A stretch of 64,000 bases of DNA from Mycobacterium sp. ITM-2016-00317 (GTDB taxonomy: Bacteria > Actinomycetota > Actinomycetes > Mycobacteriales > Mycobacteriaceae): positions 5,996,111-6,060,110 of the forward strand of contig NZ_CP134399.1 in assembly GCF_002968295.1 (NCBI RefSeq), written 5' to 3'. Made by a program: the position numbers and the translations under genes. Under the pieces are notes generated by a model that saw only the letters and a program-made list of their open reading frames with translations, was not told the DNA's origin and did no database searches. The first letter of the stretch is position 1. Every line of letters starts with the position of its first letter. Shown piece by piece: positions 15,411 through 25,281 of the stretch.

Positions 15411-15866
15411 CTAGTTGGCTACGACATTCAGCGACAGCGAAGCGTTCACCTCGGGGTGCAAACGCACGCCCACGGTGTGGGTGCCCGTCGTCTTGATGTG
15501 CGCCTTGGGCAGGCTGACGGTCCGCTTGTCGAGGTTCGGTCCGCCGGCCTTCTTGATCGCGGTGACGACGTCGGACGCGGTGACCGAGCCGAACAGCTTG
15601 CCGGAGTCACCGGCCGCCTTGACGGCCAGTTCGACGTTGTCCAGCGCCTCGATCGCCTGCTTGAGCTCGTTGGCGTGCTCGAGGCCCTTGACGCTCTTGA
15701 GCTCCTGGGCGCGACGGATGTCCTCGGCCTGGCGCTGGGCGCCACGGGTGGCGACGATCGCCAGCCCGCGGGGCAGCAGGTAGTTGCGGCCGTAGCCGTC
15801 CTTGACCTCGACGGCGTCACCGGGGGCTCCGAGGTGCTCGACCTCGGCAGTCAGAATCAGTTTCAT
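15411..15866 (-). CDS. rplI: 50S ribosomal protein L9
   Basis: 151 residues from ATG 15866. The L9 start [20 protein letters not shown] and the signature [18 protein letters not shown] are clear, followed by the long connecting helix and a C-terminal domain ([19 protein letters not shown]). It is the last gene of the rpsF-ssb-rpsR-rplI operon, 11 bases after the rpsR stop, and is followed by a strong terminator hairpin. L9 binds 23S rRNA near the L1 stalk and helps keep the reading frame. Confidence 0.97.
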   Translation of the reverse strand: MKLILTAEVEHLGAPGDAVEVKDGYGRNYLLPRGLAIVATRGAQRQAEDIRRAQELKSVKGLEHANELKQAIEALDNVELAVKAAGDSGKLFGSVTASDVVTAIKKAGGPNLDKRTVSLPKAHIKTTGTHTVGVRLHPEVNASLSLNVVAN

Positions 15867-15877
15867 TGTCGTGGTCC

Positions 15878-16144
15878 TTATCGCGTCGACGAGCTGAACG
15901 GCAGCAGGGCGACCTCGCGGGCGTTCTTGACCGCGATCGCGATATCGCGCTGGTGCTGAACGCAGTTGCCCGTCACCCGGCGCGCACGGATCTTGCCGCG
16001 CTCGCTGATGTAGGTACGGAGCAGCTGGGTGTCCTTGTAGTCGATAACCTGGTTCTTGCCCTTCTTCGAGCAGAACACGCACTTGCGAGTCTTGACCGGC
16101 TTCTCAGGAGCCGGGCGCCTCTTGGTGGAGGAGGACTTGGCCAT
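15878..16144 (-). CDS. rpsR: 30S ribosomal protein S18
   Basis: 88 residues from ATG 16144. The S18 signature is present: [39 protein letters not shown], then [20 protein letters not shown]. The Cys residues (CVFC and GNC) mark this as a zinc-binding C+ paralogue. In mycobacteria C+ and C- versions of some small ribosomal proteins exist and are exchanged under zinc limitation. The gene near ssb corresponds to rpsR1 in M. tuberculosis. It lies 36 bases after ssb and 11 before rplI. Confidence 0.96.
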   Translation of the reverse strand: MAKSSSTKRRPAPEKPVKTRKCVFCSKKGKNQVIDYKDTQLLRTYISERGKIRARRVTGNCVQHQRDIAIAVKNAREVALLPFSSSTR

Positions 16145-16180
16145 GTGTCTTTCTCTTTCTGAAAATCACTGATTGGTATG

Positions 16181-16690
16181 TCAGAAGGGCGGTTCGTCGT
16201 CGGCGCCGCCGAACGAGCCCGATGCGGGCGCACTGCCCCACGGGTCCTCGGCCGGCGCGCTGTTGGCCGCGGGACGCGAGTTACCGCCCCCGCCGCCGCC
16301 GAATCCGCCGCCCCCGCCGCCACTGCGGCTGGCTTTGTTGACCTTGGCGGTCGCGTAGCGCAGTGAAGGTCCGATCTCCTCGACCTCGACCTCCATCACG
16401 GTGCGCTTCTCGCCTTCACGAGTCTCGAAGGAGCGCTGCTTGAGCCGCCCGGTCACGATGACCCGCGATCCGCGAGTCAAGCTCTCCGCGACATTCTCGG
16501 CGGCCTCGCGCCAGATGTTGCACCGCAGGAACAGCGCTTCGCCGTCCTTCCACTCACCGCTCTGGCGGTCGTAGATGCGCGGGGTGGACGCAACCGTGAA
16601 GTTGGCCACCGCGGCACCGGAAGGGGTGAAGCGCAGTTCGGGATCTGCCGTCAGGTTTCCGACGACGGTAATGGTGGTGTCACCAGCCAC
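16181..16690 (-). CDS. ssb: single-stranded DNA-binding protein
   Basis: 169 residues from GTG 16690, with a strong AGGAGGA site. An OB-fold occupies residues 1-115 ([20 protein letters not shown], then [14 protein letters not shown], then [20 protein letters not shown]), followed by a Gly-rich linker and the acidic tip DDEPPF that recruits repair and replication partners. It coats single-stranded DNA at the fork as a tetramer. It is the second gene of the rpsF operon, which couples ribosomal protein and SSB supply as in most actinobacteria. Confidence 0.97.
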   Translation of the reverse strand: MAGDTTITVVGNLTADPELRFTPSGAAVANFTVASTPRIYDRQSGEWKDGEALFLRCNIWREAAENVAESLTRGSRVIVTGRLKQRSFETREGEKRTVMEVEVEEIGPSLRYATAKVNKASRSGGGGGGFGGGGGGNSRPAANSAPAEDPWGSAPASGSFGGADDEPPF

Positions 16691-16752
16691 GAGTTCCTCC
16701 TAGGTGGGCGTTGGGCGCGAGCCTACGCAGCGGTCCCGACGAGCGGCACCCT

Positions 16753-17043
16753 TTAGTGCTTGTCGGTCCGCATCACCTTGGTCCGCAGCACGGACTCGTT
16801 CAGGTTGAGCTGACGATCGAGCTCGGACACCGTCGCGGGCTCGGCCTTGACGTCGACGATCGCGTAGATGCCCTCGGCATGCTTGGCGATCTCGTACGCC
16901 AGGCGGCGCCGGCCCCAGATGTCGACCTTGTCGACAGTGCCACCGTCCTTGCGGATGACGTTCAGGAACGTCTCCAACGACGGAGCTACGGTGCGCTCGT
17001 CAAGTGTGGGGTCGAGAATGACCATGATTTCGTATGGACGCAT
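16753..17043 (-). CDS. rpsF: 30S ribosomal protein S6
   Basis: 96 residues from ATG 17043 ([19 protein letters not shown]), ending [10 protein letters not shown]. The S6 fold is seen in [20 protein letters not shown] followed by YAIVDV. A much longer frame reads through this gene from upstream but has no family similarity before this Met. It is the first gene of the rpsF-ssb-rpsR-rplI operon. S6 pairs with S18 in the platform of the small subunit, explaining their co-expression. Confidence 0.96.
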   Translation of the reverse strand: MRPYEIMVILDPTLDERTVAPSLETFLNVIRKDGGTVDKVDIWGRRRLAYEIAKHAEGIYAIVDVKAEPATVSELDRQLNLNESVLRTKVMRTDKH

Positions 17044-17168
17044 GAGAAACCCATCACCTCCTCTGGTCTTGTCGGCCACGGCGTGTCCGTGGCAGGAGGG
17101 TCGCCTGCGTCGGCAACTGGCCCAGGCTACCGGAATGGCCGCTGATCTGCGAAATCGAGCGTGCATCG

Positions 17169-17205
17169 GGCGCGCAAAGCGACAGTGGGTGTCGCTTAGC
17201 GCGCC
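17169..17205 (-). terminator. hairpin ending the ponA1/GT87 transcript before rpsF
   Basis: GGCGCGCAAAGCGACA (17169-17184) pairs with TGTCGCTTAGCGCGCC (17190-17205) at 15 of 16 positions over a 5-base loop. It overlaps the stop codon (17196-17198) of the upstream membrane-protein gene and precedes the rpsF promoter region. A strong T run is lacking. Confidence 0.65.
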
Positions 17206-18824
17206 GAATTCACCAGGGAGCGGGGGCGCAACCAGTCCGGGAGCCACCGCGGCGGCGCGTCGGCCGCCCGGTCGAACACCCCGCCCGCGGGATCGTCGAC
17301 CCCGCCCTGGCGGACCAGGTCCAGCTGCGGCCGGTAGATCTCGCGAATCACCAACGCGCACAACGTAACCACCGCGATATCGCGCAGCAGCACCGTCGCG
17401 GTGAACGCCTGCTCGGGCAACCCCATGTTCTGTTCGCCGAACAGATAGAGCATCCGGGGCACCCACACCAGCATGTCGACGGTCATCCACGCCAGCAGGA
17501 TCCGCCGGTGCGGCAGCGCCAGCACCGCCAGCGGCACCAGCCACAGCGAGAACTGCGGGCTCCACACCTTGTTCGTCAGCAGGAACGCCGCCACCACCAG
17601 GAATGCGATCTGCGCCACCCGCGGGCGCCGCTCCGCGGTCAGCACGATGTAGCCGATCGCGATGCAGCACGCGGCGAACAACGCGGCGCTGATCGTGTTC
17701 AGCACCACCGGCGGCTCCCAGAACCCGAGGTCCGGATCGAACCCGCGCCAGCCGGTGAACGACCGCACCACGCTGTAGATCGAGTCCATGTCCTCGCCGC
17801 GACGGGTGTTGAGGCGGAAGAACTCCGACCACCCGCGCGGGAACAGCACCATGATCGGCAGGTTCACCACCAGCCAGGCCAACGCCGCGGCCGCCGTGGT
17901 CTTGCCGACCTCCCGCAGCCGGCCGGTGCGCACCGCCAGCAAGACCAACGGCACCAGCAGCAGCAGTGGGTACAGCTTGGCCGCCACGCCCAACCCGATC
18001 AGCACGCCGGCCAGCACCGGTCTTCGCCGCGCCCACGCCAACAGCGCACAGGCCGCGAAAGCCGTTGCCAGCGCGTCGAAATTGGTGAAGATCTGGAAGA
18101 TCACGATCGGCGAGGCGGCCAGTAGCGCCGCGTCCCAGATCCGCCGGGTCCCGGCGAGCATCGCCGTCGCCCACAGCGTCGTCAGCCAGGCCAGGGCGAG
18201 CCCGAACGCCGAGATGTTGAAGAACATCACCACTTCGGCGATCACCGGCGCCGACACCAGTTTGGTGACCGCCGTGTACGTCTTGGCCACCGACATCGAC
18301 AGGTACTGGTAGAGCCCGGTCAGCACCGGATACTCCATGTAGCGCACCGCGGGCTCGCCGTCGTACTGCACCTGCGGGGTGCCCTCGGCGTTGGTCTCGA
18401 CCCAGCTGGACTTGTACGGGAACTTGCCGAGGTTCAGCAGTTCCGCGGTGTAGAGCGGAACGGTGTCGGAGTAGCAGAGCTGGTAGTAGGCGCGCTGGTT
18501 CTCCCAGTTGGCGACGCGCTGATCGGCCGGGCCCGTGCCGGTGGTCTGCAGGCACGCGGCCTTGGTCGAGTAACCCAGCGCGAGGAACACCAGCGCGATG
18601 ATCATCATCACCCGCAGCGGGGTCAGGAAGCGGGTGCGCCCGATCAGCGCGTGGCGGCCGACGGGCCCGCCGATGGTGCCCGACAATGCCGCACCGATCG
18701 CGTCGGTGCGGCTGGGGAAGTCGCGGGAGTCCAGACTCCGGCGGTCTTCGGCCGGCGGAGCCCGGCGAGCCCAGCCCATCCGGTGGAGCCGGCGAGACCA
18801 GCCCGGCCGGCGCAGCCGGCCCAT
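17196..18824 (-). CDS. polytopic membrane glycosyltransferase-like protein (GT87/DUF2029, Rv0051 homologue)
   Basis: Up to 542 residues from ATG 18824, with another possible start at 18779. After a basic N-terminus there are about ten hydrophobic segments. An extracellular first loop carries Cys and many Tyr/Trp residues ([20 protein letters not shown]). [40 protein letters not shown] and [20 protein letters not shown] follow the pattern of polyprenyl-phosphate-mannose dependent GT-C enzymes of the GT87 family. It is downstream of ponA1 with a 57-base gap and likely co-transcribed. The transferred sugar and acceptor are unknown. A role in wall or lipoglycan synthesis is inferred. Confidence 0.82.
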   Translation of the reverse strand: MGRLRRPGWSRRLHRMGWARRAPPAEDRRSLDSRDFPSRTDAIGAALSGTIGGPVGRHALIGRTRFLTPLRVMMIIALVFLALGYSTKAACLQTTGTGPADQRVANWENQRAYYQLCYSDTVPLYTAELLNLGKFPYKSSWVETNAEGTPQVQYDGEPAVRYMEYPVLTGLYQYLSMSVAKTYTAVTKLVSAPVIAEVVMFFNISAFGLALAWLTTLWATAMLAGTRRIWDAALLAASPIVIFQIFTNFDALATAFAACALLAWARRRPVLAGVLIGLGVAAKLYPLLLLVPLVLLAVRTGRLREVGKTTAAAALAWLVVNLPIMVLFPRGWSEFFRLNTRRGEDMDSIYSVVRSFTGWRGFDPDLGFWEPPVVLNTISAALFAACCIAIGYIVLTAERRPRVAQIAFLVVAAFLLTNKVWSPQFSLWLVPLAVLALPHRRILLAWMTVDMLVWVPRMLYLFGEQNMGLPEQAFTATVLLRDIAVVTLCALVIREIYRPQLDLVRQGGVDDPAGGVFDRAADAPPRWLPDWLRPRSLVNSAR

Positions 18825-18881
18825 CCGGCCGAGTCTCCCCCGCCGGCGAGACGAAGTCGGCCGGCGAATCGGGCTCCGCCG

Positions 18882-21467
18882 TCACGGGGGCGGAAGCGGG
18901 CCCGGCGGCGGCACACCCGGCGGAACCGGGGCGCCCGGAGGAATCGGAGCTCCCGGCGGCACCGGTGCACCCGGCGCTCCCGGCACCCCGGCGTCGGGCA
19001 CCGGCGCGCCGGGCGGCGTGACGGGCACGGTGGTCGGCGGACCCCACGGGATCGTGATGCCCGGCGCGATCTCCAGCGTCGGCTGGATCACGGTCTCCGA
19101 CGGAATCGGCGCCTCGGTGGTGCGCGGCGGCGGCGGCGCCTGTGGCACCCCGGCATATCCGCCGATCTCCTCAGGCTTGGGGAACGACTCCTTGTCGGTG
19201 CCGTCGAGCGCACCGTCCATCGTCGCCTTCCAGATGTCGGACGGCAGTCCGGAGCCGTACACCGGCGAGCCCCACTTGTTCTCCAGCGGCTTGGTGCCGT
19301 CGACGGTGCCCACCCAGACCGCGGTCGACAGCGACGGGGTGAACCCGACCATCCACGCGTCGCGGTTGGCACCGGTGTCGCCGAGCTGGTTGGTGCCGGT
19401 CTTGGCCGCCGACGGACGCCCACCGGCCAGTGCGTGCCCGTTGGAGTACGCGGCGATCGGCTGCATGGCGGCGGTGACGTTGTCGGCCACCGCCTTGTCG
19501 ATGCGCTGCTCGCCGGCGTTGTCCTCCTGGCCGGCGTCGAAGAGCACGGTGCCCTCGGCGTTGACGACCTTCTGCACGAAGTGCGGCTTGTGGTAGACGC
19601 CGGACGCGGCGAGCGTGGCGTACGCCGAGGCCATGTCGATGACGCGGGACTGGTACTGACCCAGCACCACACCGTTGTTCGGCGGTCCGCCCTTGCCGTC
19701 CTCCGACAGCGTGTGCTCGATGCCGGGGATGCTCTCGGCGATACCGGCCGTGTGCGCCGCGTCGGCGACGTCCTGGGGGCCGTTCTTGAGCTGCAGCATC
19801 AGGCGGTAGTAGCTGGTGTTCAGCGACCGCTTCAGCGCCTCGGCGATGTTGCAGGTACCGCAACTGTTGCCCTCGACGTTGGAGATCTTGATGCCGTTGA
19901 CCTCGACCGGCGAACTGTCCACCTGATAGCCCAGGCCCATGCCCTGCTGCAGCGCCGCGACGAGCGCGAACACCTTGAACGACGAGCCGGTCGGCAGGCC
20001 TGCCTGCGCGAAGTCGAAGCCGTTGGCGTCCGAGCCACCGTAGTAGGCCTTGACCCCGCCGGTCCTCGGGTCGATCGACACCACCGCGGTGCGCATGTCC
20101 GGGTCCTGCCCGTCCAGGTACTCCTCGACCGCGTCGACCGCGGCCTCCTGCGCCTTCGGGTCGATCGTCGTGGTGATCTGCAGGCCCTCGGTGTTGAGGG
20201 TCTGCTCGTTGATGTCGAAGATCTCCATCAACTCGTTGACCACCTGGCGCTCGATCAGGCCGTTGGGTCCGGTGGTCTGGTTCTGGGTGAACGCCTGGTC
20301 GGGCGGGATCGTCGCCGGGAACACCTGGGCCTGCCGCTCTTCGGGCGACAGCGCGCCGATCTCCACCATGCCGTCCAGCACCCAGCTCCAGCGCACCGCG
20401 GACGCGTCCGGGTCGACGGCCGGGTCCAGCACCGACGGCCGCTGGATCAACGCGGCGAGCAGCGCGCCCTCGGAGACCGTGACCTCCTCGACGGGCTTGC
20501 CGAAGTAGGACTGCGCCGCCGCGGCCACGCCATAGGCGCCGCGGCCGAAGTAGATGATGTTCAGATACGACTGCAGCACCTGGTCCTTGGACCATTCGCT
20601 GGACATCTTCGTCGAGATCACCAGTTCCTTGGCCTTGCGGATCACGCCGCCGACCCCGGACCGGGCGTCGCCGACCAGTGCGTTCTTCACATACTGCTGG
20701 GTGATCGTCGAGCCGCCCTGCAGATCGCCGCCGAAGATGTTGTTCTTCGCCGCGCGCAGGAAGCCGGTGAACGAGAAACCCGGGTTGGAGTAGAAGTCCC
20801 GGTCCTCGGCGGCCATCACCGCGTCCCGCACGTGCACCGGGATCTGGTCGATGTTGACGTCGACCCGGTTGCCCTCCGGCGGAACGATCTTGGCGATCTC
20901 ACTGCCGTCGCTGGCCAGGATCGTCGACACCTGCGCGGTGCGGATGTCCCCGGGCTTGGGGACGTCGACGATCATGTAGGCCATCCCGAACGTCAGCAGC
21001 GGCAGCACGATCAGCAGCGCCGCCGCCACGATCGAGCCTCGGCGCACCCACGTCCAGTTGATCTGCTCGCGCAGGCTGCGGCGCGGACCGGTCGGGCCGC
21101 CACCGCCGGGACCGTACCCATTCGGCGGGCCGCCCCGCGGCGGGGGCGGCTGCTTCGGAGGTTGTTTGGGGGGCTGCTTCGGGGGCTGCTTGCCCGGGCG
21201 GCCGTCCAGCGCGCGCTTGACCGCGTCGACCGGATCCCGCAGCGGCGGGGGCACCCCGTCGCGCACCGGTGGGAGCACCGTGGTGTGCCGGTCGTCGGGG
21301 GCCGGCGCCCGACGCGCGCCGCCGTCGTTGGCACGCCGCGGTGGGACGTCCCGGCGCGTCGGGGCGTCCCGGCGCGGCGCAGGCTTGCGTGCGCCCAGAC
21401 TCTCGGCTGCCCTCTGCCCGTCGCGCGGGTCGTTGGGTGACCGGTCCTGGCGCCCGTCGCTATTCAC
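18882..21467 (-). CDS. ponA1: bifunctional penicillin-binding protein PonA1 (transglycosylase/transpeptidase)
   Basis: 861 residues from GTG 21467, which overlaps the end of the DUF5318 gene by 8 bases. Residues 1-140 are a cytoplasmic Arg/Pro-rich tail with KQPP repeats. One membrane helix lies at about 146-167. The transglycosylase domain has [14 protein letters not shown] with catalytic Glu221 and [12 protein letters not shown] (about 251-262). The transpeptidase domain has S495-S-F-K498, SLN at 548-550 and KTGT at 689-692. The C-terminus is a Pro/Gly-rich tail. It polymerises and crosslinks peptidoglycan during polar growth. Confidence 0.96.
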   Translation of the reverse strand: MNSDGRQDRSPNDPRDGQRAAESLGARKPAPRRDAPTRRDVPPRRANDGGARRAPAPDDRHTTVLPPVRDGVPPPLRDPVDAVKRALDGRPGKQPPKQPPKQPPKQPPPPRGGPPNGYGPGGGGPTGPRRSLREQINWTWVRRGSIVAAALLIVLPLLTFGMAYMIVDVPKPGDIRTAQVSTILASDGSEIAKIVPPEGNRVDVNIDQIPVHVRDAVMAAEDRDFYSNPGFSFTGFLRAAKNNIFGGDLQGGSTITQQYVKNALVGDARSGVGGVIRKAKELVISTKMSSEWSKDQVLQSYLNIIYFGRGAYGVAAAAQSYFGKPVEEVTVSEGALLAALIQRPSVLDPAVDPDASAVRWSWVLDGMVEIGALSPEERQAQVFPATIPPDQAFTQNQTTGPNGLIERQVVNELMEIFDINEQTLNTEGLQITTTIDPKAQEAAVDAVEEYLDGQDPDMRTAVVSIDPRTGGVKAYYGGSDANGFDFAQAGLPTGSSFKVFALVAALQQGMGLGYQVDSSPVEVNGIKISNVEGNSCGTCNIAEALKRSLNTSYYRLMLQLKNGPQDVADAAHTAGIAESIPGIEHTLSEDGKGGPPNNGVVLGQYQSRVIDMASAYATLAASGVYHKPHFVQKVVNAEGTVLFDAGQEDNAGEQRIDKAVADNVTAAMQPIAAYSNGHALAGGRPSAAKTGTNQLGDTGANRDAWMVGFTPSLSTAVWVGTVDGTKPLENKWGSPVYGSGLPSDIWKATMDGALDGTDKESFPKPEEIGGYAGVPQAPPPPRTTEAPIPSETVIQPTLEIAPGITIPWGPPTTVPVTPPGAPVPDAGVPGAPGAPVPPGAPIPPGAPVPPGVPPPGPLPPP

Positions 21468-21894
21468 TGGCGGTCCGCGCCGCACCGGACGCGGGCTGGG
21501 AGCGACGTGGCCGGCGCGAGCCCTTCGGGGGCGGGACCGCACCGAGCACGTAGGACTTGACCAGGTGATTCCAGCTGCACGTGCGGCATACCTCCACCAC
21601 GTGTACGGAGAATTCGTCGAAGCGGGTCGCGAGCAGGACCAGTTCCTCGGCGGTCCGCGCCGAGCCGGACACCGCCCCGAGGTGGTCACCGAACACCCAC
21701 GACACCAGGGTCAGTTGTTCTTTGCGGCAGATCGGGCACATCACCGAGCTCGGCTTGCCGTGGAACTTCGCGGCGCGCAGTAGATAGGGGTTGGCGTCGC
21801 AGACCTCGGTGACGCCGGTGCGTCCCGAGTACACCTCCGCCAGCAGGGACCGCCGGCGCAAGGCGTAGTCCACTACCTGTCGCTGCAATCGCAC
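21460..21894 (-). CDS. DUF5318 zinc-ribbon protein (Rv0049 homologue)
   Basis: 144 residues from GTG 21894 (RLQRQVVDYALRRRSLLAEV). An upstream GTG would add 29 non-conserved residues. Two Cys pairs, CPIC and CRTC, about 50 residues apart, suggest a zinc ribbon. Between them lie QLTLVSWVFGDHLGAVSGSA and the C-terminal HVVEVCRTCSWNHLVKSYVL. The function is unknown. Its stop overlaps the ponA1 start by eight bases, so ponA1 translation is likely coupled to it, which hints at a part in wall synthesis control. Confidence 0.8.
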   Translation of the reverse strand: MRLQRQVVDYALRRRSLLAEVYSGRTGVTEVCDANPYLLRAAKFHGKPSSVMCPICRKEQLTLVSWVFGDHLGAVSGSARTAEELVLLATRFDEFSVHVVEVCRTCSWNHLVKSYVLGAVPPPKGSRRPRRSQPASGAARTASE

Positions 21895-22168
21895 GAGGAC
21901 CAGAGTACGTCGGCGGCCCGGGCACCGAGGCTCGGGCGTGCGCCCCGGGACGGTGCCGGCGCGTCTGGCCTGCGCGCTCACCCGCCGATTTCCGCGATCG
22001 AACGTGCCGCGCCCCGAGCCTGCGGGGGGTCGTGGAGGTCATCGTCGGCAGCGATGTCGGCACCGGTCACATCGAGGCGTACCTGGGACGTGCTCCGTCG
22101 GCCCTGTGGCCACCAACCGCTGACCTGCGGAAACACTGGAAAGTGCGGTACCGCTATAGCGCTCAATA

Positions 22169-22181
22169 TATCGGCGCGATA
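22169..22181. promoter_or_regulatory. PadR-type operator candidate
   Basis: TATCGGCGCGATA is a perfect inverted repeat (TATCG/CGATA, 3-bp centre), flanked by further near-symmetric TA on the left. It is 62 bases before the PadR start, in the region divergent to DUF5318. PadR repressors typically bind TA-rich inverted repeats of this sort, so autoregulation is likely. Confidence 0.5.
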
Positions 22182-22242
22182 CTATCGGCCGAGGTGTTGA
22201 ACCGTCGTAGCGACGCATCGGAATCATGGAGGAGGTGCCCGG

Positions 22243-22788
22243 GTGCTCGAGCTCGCCATCCTGGGTCTGCTTCAGGAATCCCCGATGCACGGCTACGAAC
22301 TGCGCAAGCGATTGACCGGGCTTCTCGGCGCCTTTCGCGCCTTCTCGTACGGCTCGCTGTATCCGGCGCTGCGCCGCATGCAGGCCGACGGGCTGATCGT
22401 CGAGGACGCCGCGCCCGAGGGCACCGTGAAGGTCCGTCGGGCGCGCCGGGTGTACCAGCTTTCCGACGCCGGTAAGCAACGGTTCACCGAGCTCGTGGCC
22501 GACACCGGCCCGCAGAACTACTCCGACGACGGTTTCGGAGTTCACCTTGCCTTCTTCAACCGCACCCCGGCCGAGGCCCGGATGCGGATCCTGGAGGGCC
22601 GCCGCCGCCAGGTGGAGGAACGTCGCGAAAGCCTGCGTGAAGCCGTGGCGCGGGCGAGCAGCTCATTCGATCGGTACACCCGACAGCTCCACCAGCTGGG
22701 GCTCGAGTCCAGCGAGCGTGAAGTGAAGTGGCTCAACGAGTTGATCGCGGCCGAGAGATCGGCGCAGGGGCGCGCCGAACAGACGTAG
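22243..22788 (+). CDS. PadR family transcriptional regulator (Rv0047c homologue)
   Basis: 181 residues from GTG 22243, after GGAGGAGG. The PadR winged helix is at residues 1-85: [20 protein letters not shown], then [18 protein letters not shown], then [14 protein letters not shown]-terminal coiled-coil dimerisation helix follows ([20 protein letters not shown]). It lies 50 bases before ino1 on the same strand, as in other mycobacteria, and could regulate inositol synthase as well as itself through the inverted repeat at 22169-22181. Confidence 0.88.
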   Translation: MLELAILGLLQESPMHGYELRKRLTGLLGAFRAFSYGSLYPALRRMQADGLIVEDAAPEGTVKVRRARRVYQLSDAGKQRFTELVADTGPQNYSDDGFGVHLAFFNRTPAEARMRILEGRRRQVEERRESLREAVARASSSFDRYTRQLHQLGLESSEREVKWLNELIAAERSAQGRAEQT

Positions 22789-22838
22789 GCACAACCCACA
22801 GCCAGCAATACGAAATCAGTACAAGAGGAGAAGCCGTC

Positions 22839-23927
22839 ATGACCGCAAGCAATGACGTCCGGGTCGCGATCGTCGGCGTGGGCAACTGTGCGTCCTCGCT
22901 CGTGCAGGGCGTTCAGTACTACAAGGACGCCGACGAGAACGCCAGCGTTCCCGGCCTGATGCACGTCAAGCTCGGCCAGTACCACGTCCGCGACGTGAAG
23001 TTCGTCGCCGCGTTCGACGTGGACGCCAAGAAGGTCGGCTTCGACCTGTCCGAGGCGATCTTCGCCTCCGAGAACAACACCATCAAGATCGCCGACGTGC
23101 CGCCCACCGACGTCGTGGTGCAGCGCGGCCCGACCCTGGACGGCATCGGCAAGTACTACGCCGACACCATCGAGATCTCCGACGTCGAAGCCGTCGACGT
23201 GGTCAAGGTGCTCAAGGACGCCCAGGTCGACGTGATGGTGTCCTACCTGCCCGTCGGTTCCGAAGAGGCCGACAAGTTCTACGCGCAGTGCGCCCTCGAC
23301 GCCGGAGTGGCGTTCGTCAACGCGCTTCCCGTGTTCATCGCCTCGGATCCGGTGTGGGCCAAGAAGTTCGAGGACGCCGGCGTGCCGATCGTCGGCGACG
23401 ACATCAAGAGCCAGATCGGCGCCACCATCACCCACCGCGTGATGGCCAAGCTGTTCGAGGACCGCGGCGTCACGCTGGACCGCACCTACCAGCTCAACGT
23501 CGGCGGCAACATGGACTTCCTGAACATGCTGGAGCGCACCCGCCTGGAGAGCAAGAAGGTCTCCAAGACCCAGGCCGTCACCTCCAACCTGTCCGGCTCG
23601 CTGGCCGGCAAGATCGAGGACAAGAACGTCCACATCGGCCCGTCCGACCACGTCGCGTGGCTCGACGACCGCAAGTGGGCCTACGTCCGCCTCGAGGGTC
23701 GCGCGTTCGGTGACGTGCCGCTGAACCTGGAGTACAAGCTCGAGGTGTGGGACTCCCCCAACTCGGCCGGCGTCATCATCGACGCGGTCCGCGCCGCCAA
23801 GATCGCCAAGGACCGCGGCATCGGCGGCCCGGTCGAAGCCGCCTCGGCGTACCTGATGAAGAGCCCGCCCAAGCAGCTGCCCGACGACATCGCCCGCGAG
23901 CAGCTCGAGAAGTTCATCGAGGGCTAG
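22839..23927 (+). CDS. ino1: inositol-3-phosphate synthase (myo-inositol-1-phosphate synthase)
   Basis: 362 residues from ATG 22839, after AGAGGAG. It converts glucose 6-phosphate to inositol 3-phosphate with NAD, the first step toward phosphatidylinositol, lipoarabinomannan and mycothiol. Motifs: [20 protein letters not shown] (NAD loop), [90 protein letters not shown]. This is the actinobacterial form, shorter than the eukaryotic enzyme. It is 50 bases after the PadR gene and ends in a long hairpin. Confidence 0.97.
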   Translation: MTASNDVRVAIVGVGNCASSLVQGVQYYKDADENASVPGLMHVKLGQYHVRDVKFVAAFDVDAKKVGFDLSEAIFASENNTIKIADVPPTDVVVQRGPTLDGIGKYYADTIEISDVEAVDVVKVLKDAQVDVMVSYLPVGSEEADKFYAQCALDAGVAFVNALPVFIASDPVWAKKFEDAGVPIVGDDIKSQIGATITHRVMAKLFEDRGVTLDRTYQLNVGGNMDFLNMLERTRLESKKVSKTQAVTSNLSGSLAGKIEDKNVHIGPSDHVAWLDDRKWAYVRLEGRAFGDVPLNLEYKLEVWDSPNSAGVIIDAVRAAKIAKDRGIGGPVEAASAYLMKSPPKQLPDDIAREQLEKFIEG

Positions 23928-23937
23928 CCACTCTTTC

Positions 23938-24000
23938 CGCCGAAATTGCATTCCATGCGGTGTTTTCGCCAATTCTGCCGCGTGGAATGCAATTTCGGCG
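23938..24000. terminator. 23-bp near-perfect hairpin between convergent ino1 and acetyltransferase genes
   Basis: The 23-base arm at 23938-23960 (begins CGCCGAAATTGCATTCCA) pairs with 23978-24000 with a single T-G wobble; the loop is 17 bases. It starts 11 bases after the ino1 stop and ends 12 bases before the stop of the convergent gene, so it could terminate both transcripts. It has no U tract, and its length and AT-rich core differ from the other terminators here, so a dispersed palindromic repeat is an alternative. Confidence 0.7.
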
Positions 24001-24012
24001 TTTAAGGGGTAG

Positions 24013-25215
24013 CTAGAAACCGAAGCCGAGTTCGGCCGGGACCTCGGTGGCGAACGCCGCGTCGAGCGCGCTGATCAGCGCAGTGTCGTTGCAGCGCAGG
24101 CGATGTGCCGCCGCGAACGCCGACGCGCGGTGGGTGCCGAGGTACAGGCTGCCGAGCACCGACAGGTCGAGATGCACGTCGGCGCCCGCGTCGGTGGGCA
24201 CGCAGCGCGCGGTCCCGTTCCGCACCTCGAGGGCGAATCGGCCGCCGCCGCCGAGGATCCCGTCCGAAACCTCCAGCACCACAGCCACATCCGCGGAGTA
24301 GGTACGAGCCTGCAACACCGCCGGGATGTCGAGCATCCGCAACCACAGACCGTCGTGCACGGCAGTGTGCCGCACCAGCCGCGGATCGGTCAGCAGATAC
24401 GGCAGCAGCTGGTTGGGGTGCGTCACCGCATCCACCGTCCCCATCAGGTCCAGACCGAGCAGGGTGCGCCACAGCGCGATGTAGGCCTGCGGGGTGACCG
24501 CGGCCAGCTTGCCGATCTCGACGCGGTCCTTCTTCTCCCCGCTGTGCACCCGGTAGGACGCGAAGCCGTCGGCGTGCAGCAGCCAGTACATCGCGCTGCC
24601 GCCGCCGCGGAATGCCTCCCTGCCGGCGAAGACCTCGTCCCACAGCGGCGCCGGTGTGCGCAGCCCGCCGGGAGTCTGCAGCCGCCACCGCTCGTAGACG
24701 TCCTCGATCTGCCCGCGGTGCTCCGCGCCGCGCACCACCCGCACGCCGCCGGGATCGGGTACGTCGGGATGTATCCGTGCCCAGGTCCGGTCGACGGACA
24801 GGCTCTGCCACACCGTGGCCGGGCCGTAGCCGAATCGCCCGTAGATCTCGGCCTCGCTGGCCTCCAGCCCCGCGATCGGGTACTTGCCCATCCGACGATG
24901 CAGTTCAGTGAACATCCCGGTCAGCGCACCGCGCCGGCGGTGCGTCGGCGCGACCGCGACCATCGACACGCCGGCCATCGGCAGCACCGCGCCGCCGGGA
25001 ACCGTCAGCTCCAGGTCGAGGAGCACCGCCAGGCCGACGATGTCGGGACCGTCGCAGGCGACCACCGCGCTGTCGGCCGGCATCAGCTGCCGCCACGCGT
25101 CGGTCACCTCCTGCGGACGCCACACACCGAAGCCGGTGGCCGCGATCAGGTCCATGCCCGGCCAGTCGGCGTCCACGGCGGTCCGGAAGGTCAGGTCTGT
25201 CGCTGAACTTGCCAC
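24013..25215 (-). CDS. Eis-like GNAT N-acetyltransferase
   Basis: 400 residues from GTG 25215. This start gives the usual Eis length; longer frames read through the divergent hydrolase gene. The N-terminal GNAT domain has LPMAGVSMVAVAPTHRRRGA followed by LTGMF (the Q/R-x-x-G-x-A/G acetyl-CoA loop). A second GNAT-like half follows, with GLEASEAEIYGRFGYGPAT, and the C-terminal SCP2-like domain ends in GFGF, whose terminal carboxylate acts as catalytic base in Eis. The family acetylates amines, including aminoglycosides, and some host proteins. The native substrate is uncertain. It converges on ino1. Confidence 0.85.
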   Translation of the reverse strand: MASSATDLTFRTAVDADWPGMDLIAATGFGVWRPQEVTDAWRQLMPADSAVVACDGPDIVGLAVLLDLELTVPGGAVLPMAGVSMVAVAPTHRRRGALTGMFTELHRRMGKYPIAGLEASEAEIYGRFGYGPATVWQSLSVDRTWARIHPDVPDPGGVRVVRGAEHRGQIEDVYERWRLQTPGGLRTPAPLWDEVFAGREAFRGGGSAMYWLLHADGFASYRVHSGEKKDRVEIGKLAAVTPQAYIALWRTLLGLDLMGTVDAVTHPNQLLPYLLTDPRLVRHTAVHDGLWLRMLDIPAVLQARTYSADVAVVLEVSDGILGGGGRFALEVRNGTARCVPTDAGADVHLDLSVLGSLYLGTHRASAFAAAHRLRCNDTALISALDAAFATEVPAELGFGF

Positions 25216-25281
25216 TGACCCACCGTGGCACACCCGCACCATCTGTCGCACCCGAATATCGCCGGTGCGTACTGTCAGGCC

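Noticed and set aside
16753..19047. 764-codon minus-strand open frame
   Set aside because: Only its last 96 codons (rpsF) are real; the rest is an out-of-frame shadow of the GT87-like gene.
18651..21440. 929-codon open frame on the plus strand
   Set aside because: Antisense to ponA1 across its full length; composition is Arg/His/Gly/Val-rich shadow sequence caused by high-GC codon use, with no domain.
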